Shown: positions 1-9,106, numbered from the stretch's first letter. The stretch: DNA of 64,000 nt from Falsarthrobacter nasiphocae (GCF_031456275.1 NZ_JAVDUI010000001.1:1446965-1510964); one strand, 5' to 3'. Program-made: numbers and translations. The notes: generated by a model not told the origin, from the letters alone.

Positions 1-1486
1 CCCCGGCGAAGTACATGCCCTCGAAGCGGGACCAGTAGGTGCTCTTGAAACGCTCCGGGTCGCCCCAGATGCCGCGCAGCATGGACGGCCACGGCTTGCG
101 GATGACGAGGAAGCCGGCCTGGCCGTTGGGCAGGGGGTCCCCGAGCTCGTCAACGACGTCGATCTCCACGCCCGGGACCGGCTGCTGGGCAGAGCCCGGC
201 TTGAGGGCGTGGACGCTCGGGAGAGGCGTGAGCATCTGTGCCCCGGTCTCCGTCTGCCACCACGTGTCCACGATGGGGCAGCGCCCAGCCCCGATGACCC
301 GGTGGTACCAGAGCCAGGCCTCCGGGTTGATGGACTCGCCGACGGAGCCGAGGAGGCGAAGCGAGCTGAGATCATACTTCGCCGGGATGTCCTCGCCCCA
401 CTTCATGAACGTGCGGATGGCCGTGGGCGCGGTGTAGAGGATCGACACCTTGTACTTCTCGACAATCTCCCACCAGCGGCCCTCGTGAGGCGTGTTGGGC
501 GTGCCCTCGTACATGACCTGGGTGGCGCCGTTGACGAGCGGAGCGTAGGCCACGTAGCTGTGGCCCGTCACCCATCCGACATCCGCCGTGCACCAGAAGA
601 CATCGGTCTCCGGCTTGAGGTCGAAGGTCGCCCGGAACGTCTGCGCGCCCTGCGTCAGGTACCCGCCGGTCGTGTGCAGGATGCCCTTCGGCTTCCCCGT
701 GGTGCCAGAGGTGTAGAGGATGAAGAGGGGGTTCTCGGCGTCGAACGCCTTCGCCTCGTGCTCCTCGCTCGCGGAGCCGACGACGTCCTCCCACCAGACG
801 TCTCGTCCCTCGACGAACTCGACCGGCTCGCCGTTGCGCTTGACCACCACCACGTTCTGCACGGTGTGGCCCTCCCGCTCCAGAGCCTGGTCCACCGTGG
901 GCTTGAGGCGGGTGGGCTGACCGCGCCTATAGGAGCCGTCGGCGGTCACGACGAGCTTGGCCTCGGCGTCGTCCACCCTCTGACGCAGAGCGTCAGGCGA
1001 GAACCCGCCGAAGACGACGCTGTGCACCGCGCCCAGGCGAGCGCAGGCGAGCATCGTGATGACGGCCTCGGGGATCATCGGCAGGTACACCGCCACCCGG
1101 TCACCCTGGGAGACGCCGAGAGAGGCGAACGCGTTGGCGGCCTTCTTCACCTCCCGCGTCAGGTCCGCGTACGTGTAGGTGCGGGTGTCCCCGGGCTCGC
1201 CCTCGAAGTAGATGGCCACCCGGTCCCCGTTGCCCGCCTCGACGTGGCGGTCCAGGGCGTTGTACGCGGCGTTGAGCTTGCCGCCGACGAACCAGCGGGC
1301 GAAAGGGGCGTCAGACCAGTCGAGGGTCTGGGTGAAGTCCGTGTCCCACGTGAGGACATCGCGGGCCGTCTTGGCCCAGAACGCCTCCGCGTCCCGCCCC
1401 TCCTCAAGCAGCTCGGCGCCGTACCTGGCGTTGGCCGTGAACTCCTCGCTCGGCGGGAATGTCTTCTGAACGGCGTCGTGACTCAT
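1..1486 (-). CDS. acs: Acetyl-CoA synthetase, C-terminus beyond the window
   Basis: Cytosolic AMP-forming ligase that converts acetate, ATP and CoA to acetyl-CoA, AMP and pyrophosphate. About 495 N-terminal residues are visible. The ATG at 1486 opens with MSHDAVQKTFPPSEEF, a typical Acs N-terminus, and has AAAGGA upstream. The adenylate-forming motif YTSGTTGKPKG lies near residues 255-265, followed by the WWQTETG region expected of Acs. The family is normally about 650 residues, so roughly a quarter, including the C-terminal lid, is outside the window. It is divergent from nth, and a CRP-like palindrome lies 58 bp upstream. An acuC-type deacetylase elsewhere in the window could regulate it by deacetylation, as known in Bacillus; that link is inference. 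Confidence 0.97.
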   Translation of the reverse strand, partial: MSHDAVQKTFPPSEEFTANARYGAELLEEGRDAEAFWAKTARDVLTWDTDFTQTLDWSDAPFARWFVGGKLNAAYNALDRHVEAGNGDRVAIYFEGEPGDTRTYTYADLTREVKKAANAFASLGVSQGDRVAVYLPMIPEAVITMLACARLGAVHSVVFGGFSPDALRQRVDDAEAKLVVTADGSYRRGQPTRLKPTVDQALEREGHTVQNVVVVKRNGEPVEFVEGRDVWWEDVVGSASEEHEAKAFDAENPLFILYTSGTTGKPKGILHTTGGYLTQGAQTFRATFDLKPETDVFWCTADVGWVTGHSYVAYAPLVNGATQVMYEGTPNTPHEGRWWEIVEKYKVSILYTAPTAIRTFMKWGEDIPAKYDLSSLRLLGSVGESINPEAWLWYHRVIGAGRCPIVDTWWQTETGAQMLTPLPSVHALKPGSAQQPVPGVEIDVVDELGDPLPNGQAGFLVIRKPWPSMLRGIWGDPERFKSTYWSRFEGMYFAG

Positions 1487-1543
1487 TGCGCTGTGCGTCC
1501 TTTCCGCGATGATCTCGAGTCCGCGATGACCCAAGTCCGTGGT

Positions 1544-1559
1544 CGTGATGAGAATCACG
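1544..1559. promoter_or_regulatory. CRP/GlxR-like palindrome upstream of acs
   Basis: CGTGATGAGAATCACG is a perfect inverted repeat (6-bp arms, 4-nt centre) that fits the CRP-family pattern GTGA-N6-TCAC. It lies 58 bp upstream of the acs start and 145 bp upstream of nth. Control of acs by cAMP-CRP is established in other bacteria; use of this site here is inference. Confidence 0.5.
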
Positions 1560-1703
1560 TTAGCGCATGCGACTGCGTGGCGAGCCGTCGATGACGAAAA
1601 CGTGGACAGCGTCGTCGTCCATGAGAGCGCGCAGGCTCGTAGAGTGGAGGAACCCTGCCGCGCGAGGCGCGGCACACCCCACGCCAACCGAGAGGACGCA
1701 CGG

Positions 1704-2489
1704 ATGACGCGAGAGGAGACCCCGCTGGGGCTCACGCGCAGGGCTCGGAAGATCAACCGCATCCTCGCCGAGTTCTACCCGTACGCGGTGCCGGAGCTGG
1801 ACTTCGAGAACGCGTTCGAGCTGCTCGTGGCCACCGTCCTGTCTGCGCAGACCACCGACGTGCGGGTCAACGAGGTCACGCCTGTGCTCTTCGCCCGCTA
1901 CCCGGACGCGCACGCGCTCGCGGACGCCCGCGTGGAGGATGTCGAGAACATCATCCGGCCCACGGGTTTCTTCCGCGCCAAGACCGCGAGCATCCTGGGG
2001 CTCTCCGCCGCCCTCGTGGAGCGTCACGGGGGAGAGGTGCCAGCGCGGCTCAAAGACCTCGTGCTCCTGCCCGGTGTGGGGCGCAAGACCGCGAACGTCG
2101 TGCTGCACGGCGCGTTCGGGGTCCCGGGCATCACCGTGGACACGCACTTCGGACGCCTGGCCCGGCGGCTCGGGTTCACCGACCTGGAGGACCCGGTCAA
2201 GGTGGAGCACGCCGTGGCCGCCCTGTTCCCCCGCAAGGACTGGTCCGTCCTGTCCCAGAACCTCGTGTTCCACGGGCGGCGGATCTGCCACGCTCGGCGG
2301 CCGGCCTGCGGGATCTGCCCCATTGCGGCCCTGTGTCCGAGCAGGGGGATCGGCGAGATGGACCCCGTGGCCGCGGCGGCGCTCGGCAAGTACGAGCTGG
2401 CGCCGGGCCGCGAGGAGCTGCGCGAGCACATGCTGGCAGGCAAGACCCGCCGCGAGCTGCGCGCCATGGGATACGCGCTCAATGCGTGA
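1704..2489 (+). CDS. nth: Endonuclease III (DNA glycosylase/AP lyase)
   Basis: Base-excision repair enzyme that removes oxidised pyrimidines and cleaves the abasic site. It has 261 residues. The helix-hairpin-helix LPGVGRKTA (about 122-130) contains the catalytic Lys128; the catalytic Asp146 is in [11 protein letters not shown]; and the C-terminal [4Fe-4S] motif is C-x6-C-x2-C-x5-C at Cys195, 202, 205 and 211. The ATG at 1704 was chosen because it begins the conserved [16 protein letters not shown] region and has GAGAGGA upstream. The frame stays open further upstream, but that stretch is poor protein sequence. The 3' end overlaps the NUDIX gene by 8 nt, so the two are probably co-translated. 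Confidence 0.97.
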   Translation: MTREETPLGLTRRARKINRILAEFYPYAVPELDFENAFELLVATVLSAQTTDVRVNEVTPVLFARYPDAHALADARVEDVENIIRPTGFFRAKTASILGLSAALVERHGGEVPARLKDLVLLPGVGRKTANVVLHGAFGVPGITVDTHFGRLARRLGFTDLEDPVKVEHAVAALFPRKDWSVLSQNLVFHGRRICHARRPACGICPIAALCPSRGIGEMDPVAAAALGKYELAPGREELREHMLAGKTRRELRAMGYALNA

Positions 2490-3297
2490 GTCTGGGGCGC
2501 TCGAGGCGGAGGCAGGCCTGGCCGGAGCGGCCAGAGGGGCTGACGCTTCGGGGCCGGCCGGGCCGGTTGAGGGGGCCCGGGCTGGCGGGCCGCTTGGTGA
2601 AGGCGCTCCGCTTGGCGAGGCCGGGCCGGGCGGCCTGTCCGGGGACCCCAGGGAGGATCTACGGCGCCTCGTGGCCCGAGCCTCCGATGGGGGCGTGCCC
2701 CGCCTGGCCCGCATGCGCCGCGACTACACGGGCTCCCGTGGCGCCCGCGACGAGGGCAGTCAGGCCAGCGTCCTCATCCTCTTCGGCATGGTGGGCGGCG
2801 AGTTGAGCGTCCTCCTCACGCAGCGCGCGGCCACGCTGCGCACCCACGCGGGCCAGGTCGCCTTCCCCGGTGGCCGGCAGGATCCTGGGGACGACGACGC
2901 CGTGGCCGCCGCCGTGCGCGAGGCCGAGGAGGAGACCGGCCTCGTTCCGGGCGACTACACCGTCCTCGGCGCACTGGACCCCGTCCCCGTAGCCGTGTCC
3001 GGCTACCTCGTGACGCCGGTCATCGGGTGGTGGGACTCGCCCCGAGTGCTTGACCCTGTGGACGCGGCCGAGACCGCGCGCGTCTTCACGGTCCCGGTGT
3101 CCGAGCTGCTGAGGCCCGAGGTCCGGGTCCGCACGGAGCTGCGGCGGGGGACGAGCGTCTTCAAGGGGCCGGGCTTTGAGGTGTCCGAGACTCTTGTGTG
3201 GGGGTTCACGGGATTCCTCCTCGAGGCCGTGCTGGAGGAGCTCGGCTGGGCCGGGCCGGCGGCGCCGGAGCGGACGATCAACCCCCTGGACTATTAG
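2482..3297 (+). CDS. NUDIX hydrolase, CoA pyrophosphatase (NudL/YeaB) type
   Basis: Predicted to hydrolyse the pyrophosphate bond of CoA or a related nucleotide. Residues 111-131 match the UPF0035 signature (LLTxR-A-x3-R-x3-G-x3-FPGG), which marks CoA pyrophosphatases, and the Nudix helix REAEEETGL follows at about 146-154. It has 271 residues. The first 55 are a Gly/Ala/Pro-rich low-complexity segment encoded by a very GC-rich stretch and may be disordered; a later start cannot be excluded. The ATG at 2482 overlaps the nth stop by 8 nt. The CoA substrate is inferred from the signature only. Confidence 0.88.
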   Translation: MRESGALEAEAGLAGAARGADASGPAGPVEGARAGGPLGEGAPLGEAGPGGLSGDPREDLRRLVARASDGGVPRLARMRRDYTGSRGARDEGSQASVLILFGMVGGELSVLLTQRAATLRTHAGQVAFPGGRQDPGDDDAVAAAVREAEEETGLVPGDYTVLGALDPVPVAVSGYLVTPVIGWWDSPRVLDPVDAAETARVFTVPVSELLRPEVRVRTELRRGTSVFKGPGFEVSETLVWGFTGFLLEAVLEELGWAGPAAPERTINPLDY

Positions 3298-3406
3298 GTG
3301 GGGTTTGGGCTGCGGGTGATCCCGGGCTCCCGCTGGGCGCGGTGATTGTCTGGAAGGACTGAGTGAATCAAGCGCCCATCCGGGCCCAGAGGTGCGGAGA
3401 TCGGAA

Positions 3407-3436
3407 TTGACATGAAAGCCTCGCATCGGGCTTACT
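3407..3436 (+). promoter_or_regulatory. Candidate promoter of the lipoprotein gene
   Basis: A consensus -35 box TTGACA (3407-3412) is followed after 18 nt by CTTACT (3431-3436), a weak -10. The surrounding sequence is visibly AT-richer than its neighbours. The lipoprotein start lies about 70 nt downstream. Confidence 0.35.
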
Positions 3437-3507
3437 GTGTGCTACGGATCACTTTTGCCATGTGAGAATAGTTCGCCTGGCGCCGTATTCCTCCAAGGGG
3501 ATGTCAC

Positions 3508-4167
3508 ATGGGCAAGACGGTATTTTCGCGCTCTCGGTACCTCGCAGGTCACAGGCGCGCCCACATCGTTGGGGATCTTCCCGCCCGATCAGGCCTGCCC
3601 GTCCGAGCGTCCGTCCTTGCGCTGGCAGTGGCGGCTGCCGGGGCAGGCCTCTCGGGCTGTGCGGGCACAGACCGAGACGCCGGTCCTTCAGCGGCCACGC
3701 CTTCCTCAAGCGCAGCTCCCTCCGCGGTGAGTTCGCATGCGGCAACCGGCCCCAGCGCGGCCCCCGATGCCGCGTCGCCGAGTGGCGCCAGCACGTCGTC
3801 GTCCTCTCCGCACGCGGTTCCGGCGGTGCTTCACTACGTGCCCGGAAAAGAGGCCGGCGCGAACAGCTCTGGCCCCATCACTGTCTTTCTGGACAGCCAG
3901 CGGGGCTCCCTGACCGTTTCTCACGTGAGATTCCCGGAGGCACGGGCCATTCTCTGGCTGAAATGCACCGGGGGAGGAATGGTGACTGTTGAGGTCAAAG
4001 GGCACGCGGGATTCTCATCAGGGTGCGACTCCGCAGACCACGTGATCCGCCATTCTTTCCCAATGGACGGCGTGACAGCGGCCGACGTGTCAGTCCGGGC
4101 CAGCCCCGCTCAGACGTGGTCGTTGACTGTTCAGGGCACCTCAAAGACGGACGCGCCCAGCTCCTAG
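3508..4167 (+). CDS. Secreted lipoprotein of unknown function
   Basis: The 219-residue product has a basic N-terminus, a hydrophobic segment (ASVLALAVAAAGAG) and the lipobox LSGC with the lipidated Cys at about residue 51, so it should be anchored to the outer face of the membrane. A Ser/Ala/Pro/Thr-rich linker of about 45 residues follows. A compact C-terminal domain of about 110 residues then includes two Cys (LKCTGGG and SGCDSAD) that could form a disulfide. AAGGGG lies about 8 nt before the ATG. The 30 residues before the signal core are long for a lipoprotein, so an internal start is possible. The gene converges with the polymerase gene and its GC content looks lower than the surroundings. 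I do not recognise a functional family. Confidence 0.75.
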   Translation: MGKTVFSRSRYLAGHRRAHIVGDLPARSGLPVRASVLALAVAAAGAGLSGCAGTDRDAGPSAATPSSSAAPSAVSSHAATGPSAAPDAASPSGASTSSSSPHAVPAVLHYVPGKEAGANSSGPITVFLDSQRGSLTVSHVRFPEARAILWLKCTGGGMVTVEVKGHAGFSSGCDSADHVIRHSFPMDGVTAADVSVRASPAQTWSLTVQGTSKTDAPSS

Positions 4168-4176
4168 GCGCTCCGC

Positions 4177-5931
4177 CTACTCCTTCGTCTCCGCGTAGAC
4201 CGTGACCGCCGCCGTGGACAGAGGGAAGTCCACGGGGATCTCGCCGAACATGGTGCGCGTGGCCTGGTCCGCGGCCTCGGAGACGAGGCGGACCGCCGCG
4301 TCCACGGCGTCCTCGTCCACGTGCAGGATGACCTCGTCATGGAGGAAGTAGACGAGCTCCGCCGTGGGTCGAGGTCCCGCCCCGCCGAACTCGTCGAGGA
4401 GGCGGGTCCTGATGGTCCCAAGCCAGCAGAGCGCCCACTCTGCGGCCGTTCCCTGGACGACGAAGTTCCGCGCGAACCGGCCGCGGGCCTTGGCGCCGGC
4501 CCCCTCGGGCGCGGACCGAGGGACCGGGTCGAGGCTCTCCGCCTGCGCCTGGCTCACCCCGTCAACGGGCGTGCCCCGGCCGAGAAGGCTCTGCACCTGT
4601 AGGCCGAGTTCGCCGTCATGCGCCGCCTTCGCAACGAGGGCCACCGCCTGCGGGTACGCCCGCGAGAGCACGGGCATGTAGGCGCCAGCCTCCCCCGTCG
4701 TCGCTCCGTAGATGGCGCCGAGGACCGCGATCTTCGCGTGGCCGCGCTGCCCCTCGAAGGCCTCGTCCGCGATGTTCTGATAGAGGTCGTGGCCGCGAGC
4801 AGCCTCGGCGAGGGCGGAGTCGCGGCTCATCGCGGCGAGGACGCGGGGCTCCAGCTGGGAGACGTCGGCGACGACAAGCCGCCGTCCGGGGTCGGCCCGG
4901 ACCGTGGCGCGCAGCTCCCGCGGCAACTGCATGAGGCCACCGCCGAGGGAGACCCAGCGGCCGCTCGGGACCCCGCCGGGGACGTACTCGCTCCGCAGGC
5001 GCCCACCGTGCACCCAGGTGTCCAGCCAGGCCCAGCCGTTCGCCGTGGCGAGGCGTGAGACCTTTTTGTAGTCGAGGATGCGGGCGATGGCCTCGTGGTC
5101 CGCGAGGGGGCGCAGCTCCCATTTCCGGGTTGAGGATACGCCGAAGCCCGCGCGCTTGAGGGCGCGGAGCAGGTCAGCGGGGGAGTCCGGGTTGACGGGG
5201 CCGACGCCAAGCAGCCGTTCGATCTCCTGGGCGCGGAGCTCCAGCTCGCGGGGCCGAACGCCGTCGGGAACCCGGGGGCCGACCCGCTCGACGAGGAGGC
5301 GCTCGTGCTCGGCGCGGTCCCACGGGAGCCCGTCGTACTCGAGGTCTGCCGCGACGAGGGCGCCGGCGGACTCGGCACGGACGAGGAGGCCGAGCCGGCG
5401 AGGATCGGCGCTCGCCGCGATGGCCTCGATCTGGGCGCGGTACTCGCGCGCGACGTCGTGAACGCTCGTGGCCGTCCGCGCGTTGTGTCCACGGGCGCTC
5501 GCGTTGGGCAGGCCCGGGACGGGGGCGGGGCGGCCGCGGCCGGGCGTTGCCGCCTCGAAGAGTGCGTCCTGGGACATGGGAGCCTCGCGCAGCCAGGGGC
5601 GGTCCTCGGGGTCCGCGGCGAGGCGGGGCTCAGCGGCGGCCCGGAGCGAGCGGACGTAGGGGGAGTCCGGGGAGAACGGGGAGTTGCGGAGGATGCGGCG
5701 GATGAGCCAGAGGTCATGCGCGCGGCGCAGCCGCAGGCCGAGCGTGCGCAGCTCGATGCAGGGGTACCGCGAGCGCTCCAGGACATACGTCTGGGCAGCG
5801 TTGTCGGGGTGACGGGCCATGCTGACGAACCGCTCGGGGGTGAGGCGGCGCGGCTCCGAGGCGGGCTGGCCGTCTGGGCGGAGGAGCTGCACGTCGAAGC
5901 CCTCGGCGGCGCGGAAGACGGCGATGGGCAT
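4177..5931 (-). CDS. Family A DNA polymerase-like protein with vestigial exonuclease domain
   Basis: 584 residues, usually annotated in actinobacteria as bifunctional 3'-5' exonuclease/DNA polymerase. Palm-domain motifs are present: motif A VADVSQLEPRVL (about residue 350), a variant O-helix KIAVLGAIYG (about 405), and motif C FLHDEVILHV (about 530) with the catalytic Asp. It is much shorter than Pol I (about 900 residues) and lacks a 5'-3' exonuclease. The N-terminal third corresponds in position to the proofreading domain, but the usual DxE exonuclease motif is not obvious. The ATG at 5931 (MPIAVFRAAEGF) is chosen because a -10-like CATACT ends 6 nt upstream. Probably an accessory repair polymerase; the role is inference. 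Confidence 0.88.
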   Translation of the reverse strand: MPIAVFRAAEGFDVQLLRPDGQPASEPRRLTPERFVSMARHPDNAAQTYVLERSRYPCIELRTLGLRLRRAHDLWLIRRILRNSPFSPDSPYVRSLRAAAEPRLAADPEDRPWLREAPMSQDALFEAATPGRGRPAPVPGLPNASARGHNARTATSVHDVAREYRAQIEAIAASADPRRLGLLVRAESAGALVAADLEYDGLPWDRAEHERLLVERVGPRVPDGVRPRELELRAQEIERLLGVGPVNPDSPADLLRALKRAGFGVSSTRKWELRPLADHEAIARILDYKKVSRLATANGWAWLDTWVHGGRLRSEYVPGGVPSGRWVSLGGGLMQLPRELRATVRADPGRRLVVADVSQLEPRVLAAMSRDSALAEAARGHDLYQNIADEAFEGQRGHAKIAVLGAIYGATTGEAGAYMPVLSRAYPQAVALVAKAAHDGELGLQVQSLLGRGTPVDGVSQAQAESLDPVPRSAPEGAGAKARGRFARNFVVQGTAAEWALCWLGTIRTRLLDEFGGAGPRPTAELVYFLHDEVILHVDEDAVDAAVRLVSEAADQATRTMFGEIPVDFPLSTAAVTVYAETKE

Positions 5932-5937
5932 GAACCC

Positions 5938-5943
5938 AGTATG
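5938..5943 (-). promoter_or_regulatory. Leaderless -10 element of the polymerase gene
   Basis: CATACT ends 6 nt before the ATG at 5931, with no Shine-Dalgarno in between. This is the same arrangement seen at ten other genes in the window. Confidence 0.4.
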
Positions 5944-6115
5944 CCGGGCGGGGGCAGGGGAAGGGTCTTCGGGTGGCGCGCGCGGGGTCGGGGCGGGGCG
6001 CCCCGGCTGGCGGTTGGTCCTCCACAGGGGACGACGACGGGGGCCGCGGGGAAAGTTGTCCACGTTCGCGCGGAAGGCGGGGCGGGCTCGGCGCAGGTTC
6101 GGGTGACATGGGGTC

Positions 6116-7222
6116 ATGACGACGAGACGAGCGGCGCTGCGAGTGCCGGAACAGGAGAGCCCGGCCGGGCCCGGTGGCGCTGGCGGTGAGCTGCATGGGG
6201 CCACGCGGCCGCCGAGCGAGTGCGTGGTGCTGGTGAGCGGGGACGCCCAGCTGATCGAACTGGCGGCGACGGTCTGCGCGGCGGCGTCGCTCGAGCTCGT
6301 CGTCCTGCGGGCCCGTTCCGAATGGGGCGCGGCGGAGGCGCCCGCGGCGTGGTGGAGTGACCCGGCCTCGGCTGGGTCATCCTCACGCGGGGACGCGGCC
6401 TGCGTTGTGTGCCTCCAGGGCACGGAGCCGGAGGCATGGGCGGCGGCGGAAGCGGCAGGCGGGCTGCCCGTCGCCGTCCTGCCCCAGGCGGGCCCGTGGC
6501 TGGTCCGCAGGCTCCTTCACGGAGGGGACACCGCTGCGAAGGGCCGGCTGGTGGGGGTCGTCTCGGCCTCGGGAGGGTGCGGGTCCACGAGCCTCACGGC
6601 GCTGCTCTCGGCGGCGGCGGCGAGGACGGGCCGAAAGACTGTCGCCGTGGATGGTGACCCCTTGGGCGCGGGATTGGACGATGCCCTGGCCTGCGAAGAT
6701 GCCCCGGGCGTGCGATGGGAGGACTTGGAAGGGATCAAGGGGATCGTCAGCCCGGCCGAGCTCGCGGCGGGTCTGCCAGAGAAGGACGGGTTCGCTGCGC
6801 TGCTGCGCCGAAACCCCTCGGGTCCCCTGCCTGGACGGAAGGCTCGGGAAAGTGTTGTGGATGCGGTGCGTGCCGTCTTTGACCTTGCGCTCGTCGATAT
6901 CGGCCGGGGCGTCGTTGCCGGCCCCGGGCTGGCGGAGGAGTGTGACGACTTCCTTCTCCTCGTCTCGCCGAGCAAGCGCGGCGTGGAGGGGGCCCGGGCC
7001 CTCCTGGCCCTTCTGGGTGTGGACCGCTGCCGGTGCGTGGTCGGGCCTCGCCGCCACGGCGTGAGGCCTCCGAATCCTCGGCTCGTCGCGGATCTCGTGG
7101 GCGCGCCTTATGCGGGCCGGTTCGCCTACGACCGGCGTCTGGCAGCCGCAGAGGACGCGGGGGTGCTCGCGGCCCTCGCGGGGACTCGGTCCGTGAAGCG
7201 GCTCCTTGCGGCGGTGGTCTGA
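6116..7222 (+). CDS. ssd: Septum-site-determining protein Ssd / CpaE-TadZ-like ATPase
   Basis: First gene of the Flp/Tad block, 368 residues, homologous in type and position to mycobacterial Rv3660c (Ssd), a MinD/ParA-superfamily protein tied to septum control, and to TadZ/CpaE, which localises Tad pili. The deviant P-loop region reads VSASGGCGSTSLTALLS, beginning near residue 145. It keeps the GGxGxT scaffold but lacks the signature lysines, and VAVDGDPLGAGLD follows. The N-terminal 110 residues resemble a degenerate receiver-like domain. The next gene starts 1 nt after its stop. It is divergent from the polymerase gene across 184 nt. Confidence 0.85.
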   Translation: MTTRRAALRVPEQESPAGPGGAGGELHGATRPPSECVVLVSGDAQLIELAATVCAAASLELVVLRARSEWGAAEAPAAWWSDPASAGSSSRGDAACVVCLQGTEPEAWAAAEAAGGLPVAVLPQAGPWLVRRLLHGGDTAAKGRLVGVVSASGGCGSTSLTALLSAAAARTGRKTVAVDGDPLGAGLDDALACEDAPGVRWEDLEGIKGIVSPAELAAGLPEKDGFAALLRRNPSGPLPGRKARESVVDAVRAVFDLALVDIGRGVVAGPGLAEECDDFLLLVSPSKRGVEGARALLALLGVDRCRCVVGPRRHGVRPPNPRLVADLVGAPYAGRFAYDRRLAAAEDAGVLAALAGTRSVKRLLAAVV

Positions 7223-7223
7223 G

Positions 7224-8381
7224 ATGGCGGGACTGCTCTTTGCCAAGCCTCGGCTCGTCGATTCGGTTCGGCAGGATCTCGTGGCCTCGGGGGCCGAGGG
7301 CGTCGGCGCGCTCGACGTCAGCCGCGCGCTGGGGCGCAAGGCCCGGCTCATGGGGTCGGACGCGGTGTTCGAGGCGGCCCCCGGCGTGAGCGCGCACGTC
7401 CTCGGGATGGGGCCCCTCCAGCCGTTCGTCGAGGACCCCCGGGTCACGGACGTCCTCGTCAACGGGCCCAACCGGGTGTGGATCGACGCGGGGGACGGAC
7501 TGACCCGCGTTCCTGCCCACTTCGGATCAGACGACGACGTCCGGGCTCTCGCGCAGCGACTCATTGCGCTCGGGGGGCGACGCGTGGATGATGCCCAGCC
7601 TTGTGCGGACGTTCATGTCCTGGGATGCCGGGTCCACGCCGTGTTGCCGCCCCTGGCGAGCGAGGGCACGCTTTTGTCCATCAGGGTGGCCCGGCACGAG
7701 GAGGCCCAGCTCGCAGACTTCCTCGGGGACGGCGTCCAGGACGTCTATGTTCGGGAGCTGCTCGAGGGGCTCGTGCGGAGCCGGCGCAACTTTCTCGTCT
7801 CGGGGGCCACGGGCTCAGGCAAGACCACGCTGCTCGGGGTGCTCCTCTCGCTGGCAGGGGAGGGGGAGCGCATCATCATTGTGGAGGACTCGGCGGAGCT
7901 GAGGCCCACGCACCCCCACACGGTCTCCCTCCAGGCGCGGCAGGCGAACTCGGACGGCCGCGGCGAGTACACCCTGGCTGACCTCGTGCGGCAGGCCATG
8001 CGGATGCGGCCTGACCGTCTCGTCGTGGGCGAGTGCCGGGGCGCGGAGGTCCGGGACCTCCTCGCTGCAATGAACACGGGTCACGTGGGCTCCGGGGGGA
8101 CGCTCCACGCGAACTCGACGAGGGCCGTCCCTGCCCGCCTCACCGCGATGGGGGCGCTCGCAGGCATGGGGATGGAGGCCACGGCGCTCCAGGCCAGCTC
8201 GGCGCTCGATGTCCTCATTCACGTTCGCCGGGAGGGGGCCAGCAGGAGGATCTGCGAGGTCGCGACCCTCGAGGTGAAGGACGGCGAGCTCGTGGTCATT
8301 CCGGCTGCCGTCCTGCGCGGCGGAACCTGGCGACTGGAAGCTGGGGTGGACCGAGTGGAGGCGTTGTGCAACGGCTCATGA
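7224..8381 (+). CDS. tadA: TadA/CpaF-type pilus assembly ATPase
   Basis: Cytoplasmic hexameric secretion ATPase predicted to power assembly of the Flp pilus. It has 385 residues. Walker A is GATGSGKTT (about 193-201). An Asp-box-like IIIVEDSAELRP follows, then Walker B DRLVVGECRG (about 262) and the His box GGTLHANS (about 291). This order is diagnostic of the GspE/TadA superfamily. It starts 1 nt after ssd and overlaps the tadB-like gene by 4 nt (ATGA). It corresponds to the helicase/secretion-neighbourhood ATPase of actinobacteria. Confidence 0.95.
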   Translation: MAGLLFAKPRLVDSVRQDLVASGAEGVGALDVSRALGRKARLMGSDAVFEAAPGVSAHVLGMGPLQPFVEDPRVTDVLVNGPNRVWIDAGDGLTRVPAHFGSDDDVRALAQRLIALGGRRVDDAQPCADVHVLGCRVHAVLPPLASEGTLLSIRVARHEEAQLADFLGDGVQDVYVRELLEGLVRSRRNFLVSGATGSGKTTLLGVLLSLAGEGERIIIVEDSAELRPTHPHTVSLQARQANSDGRGEYTLADLVRQAMRMRPDRLVVGECRGAEVRDLLAAMNTGHVGSGGTLHANSTRAVPARLTAMGALAGMGMEATALQASSALDVLIHVRREGASRRICEVATLEVKDGELVVIPAAVLRGGTWRLEAGVDRVEALCNGS

Positions 8382-9106
8382 ACCGACGTCGAATCGCGCT
8401 TGTCTCGGGACCAGGCGCGGCGGCGGCGACGGGCGTGCCGGCGGCGAGCGGCGTCACGGGGGAGCGGGTCCCAGGGCGTGGGCTGCTCGGGGCCTCGCGC
8501 CGGAAGAGAGGGGATGCCGGGGCGCTCGTCCCGCTCGTGGCCGTCCTGGCCGCCCATGTTGACAGCGGTCAGGGGGTCTTCGCCGCCATGCGTCATGTCG
8601 CGGCCCGCTGCCAGGGCTCTGAGGCTGGCGGGGACAAAGCCGTGGTGAGAGGGTTCGGACTGTCGTTGCGCCAGGCCGATCTGGCCCAACGCGTCGGGGC
8701 GGACCCCGCCAGAGTGCTCGTCGAGGCGGCCGGCGGCTCCGAGGACCCAATCCTGGCCGGCGCCCTCAGAGACCTCGCCGCGTGCCTGGAGCTCTCGTCG
8801 GCCCGCGGCGTCCCTCTGGGGTCGCTCCTCGCGCATCTTGCGGACTCGCTCCAAGCGCGGCTGGACGCCGAGGCGGCGCTTGAGGCGGTGCTCGCAGGCC
8901 CCGCCGCGACGGCCCGGCTGCTCGTTGCCCTCCCCGCCGTGGGCGCGGGGCTCAGCGTCGTGCTCCTGGGAGGGCAATGGGTGGATGCCGCGGCCTCTCC
9001 CGTGGGCCGTGTGCTGCTCCTGGCCGGCACGGCGCTCATGGTGGCCTCCCGCGTGTGGACGGGACGGATCTTGAAGCGGGCCAGGCTCGTGGAGGTGCGG
9101 GCATGA
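8378..9106 (+). CDS. TadB-like inner-membrane platform protein
   Basis: 242 residues. A basic N-terminus is followed by a soluble type II secretion F-like segment (about 45-160, with conserved ELSSARGVPLGSLL) and two C-terminal hydrophobic helices (about 172-194 and 205-222). This is the shape of TadB, which forms the membrane base on which TadA acts. It lacks the first pair of membrane helices of classical TadB, as is common for the short actinobacterial forms. It overlaps both neighbours by 4 nt (ATGA), indicating translational coupling. Confidence 0.8.
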   Translation: MNRRRIALVSGPGAAAATGVPAASGVTGERVPGRGLLGASRRKRGDAGALVPLVAVLAAHVDSGQGVFAAMRHVAARCQGSEAGGDKAVVRGFGLSLRQADLAQRVGADPARVLVEAAGGSEDPILAGALRDLAACLELSSARGVPLGSLLAHLADSLQARLDAEAALEAVLAGPAATARLLVALPAVGAGLSVVLLGGQWVDAAASPVGRVLLLAGTALMVASRVWTGRILKRARLVEVRA

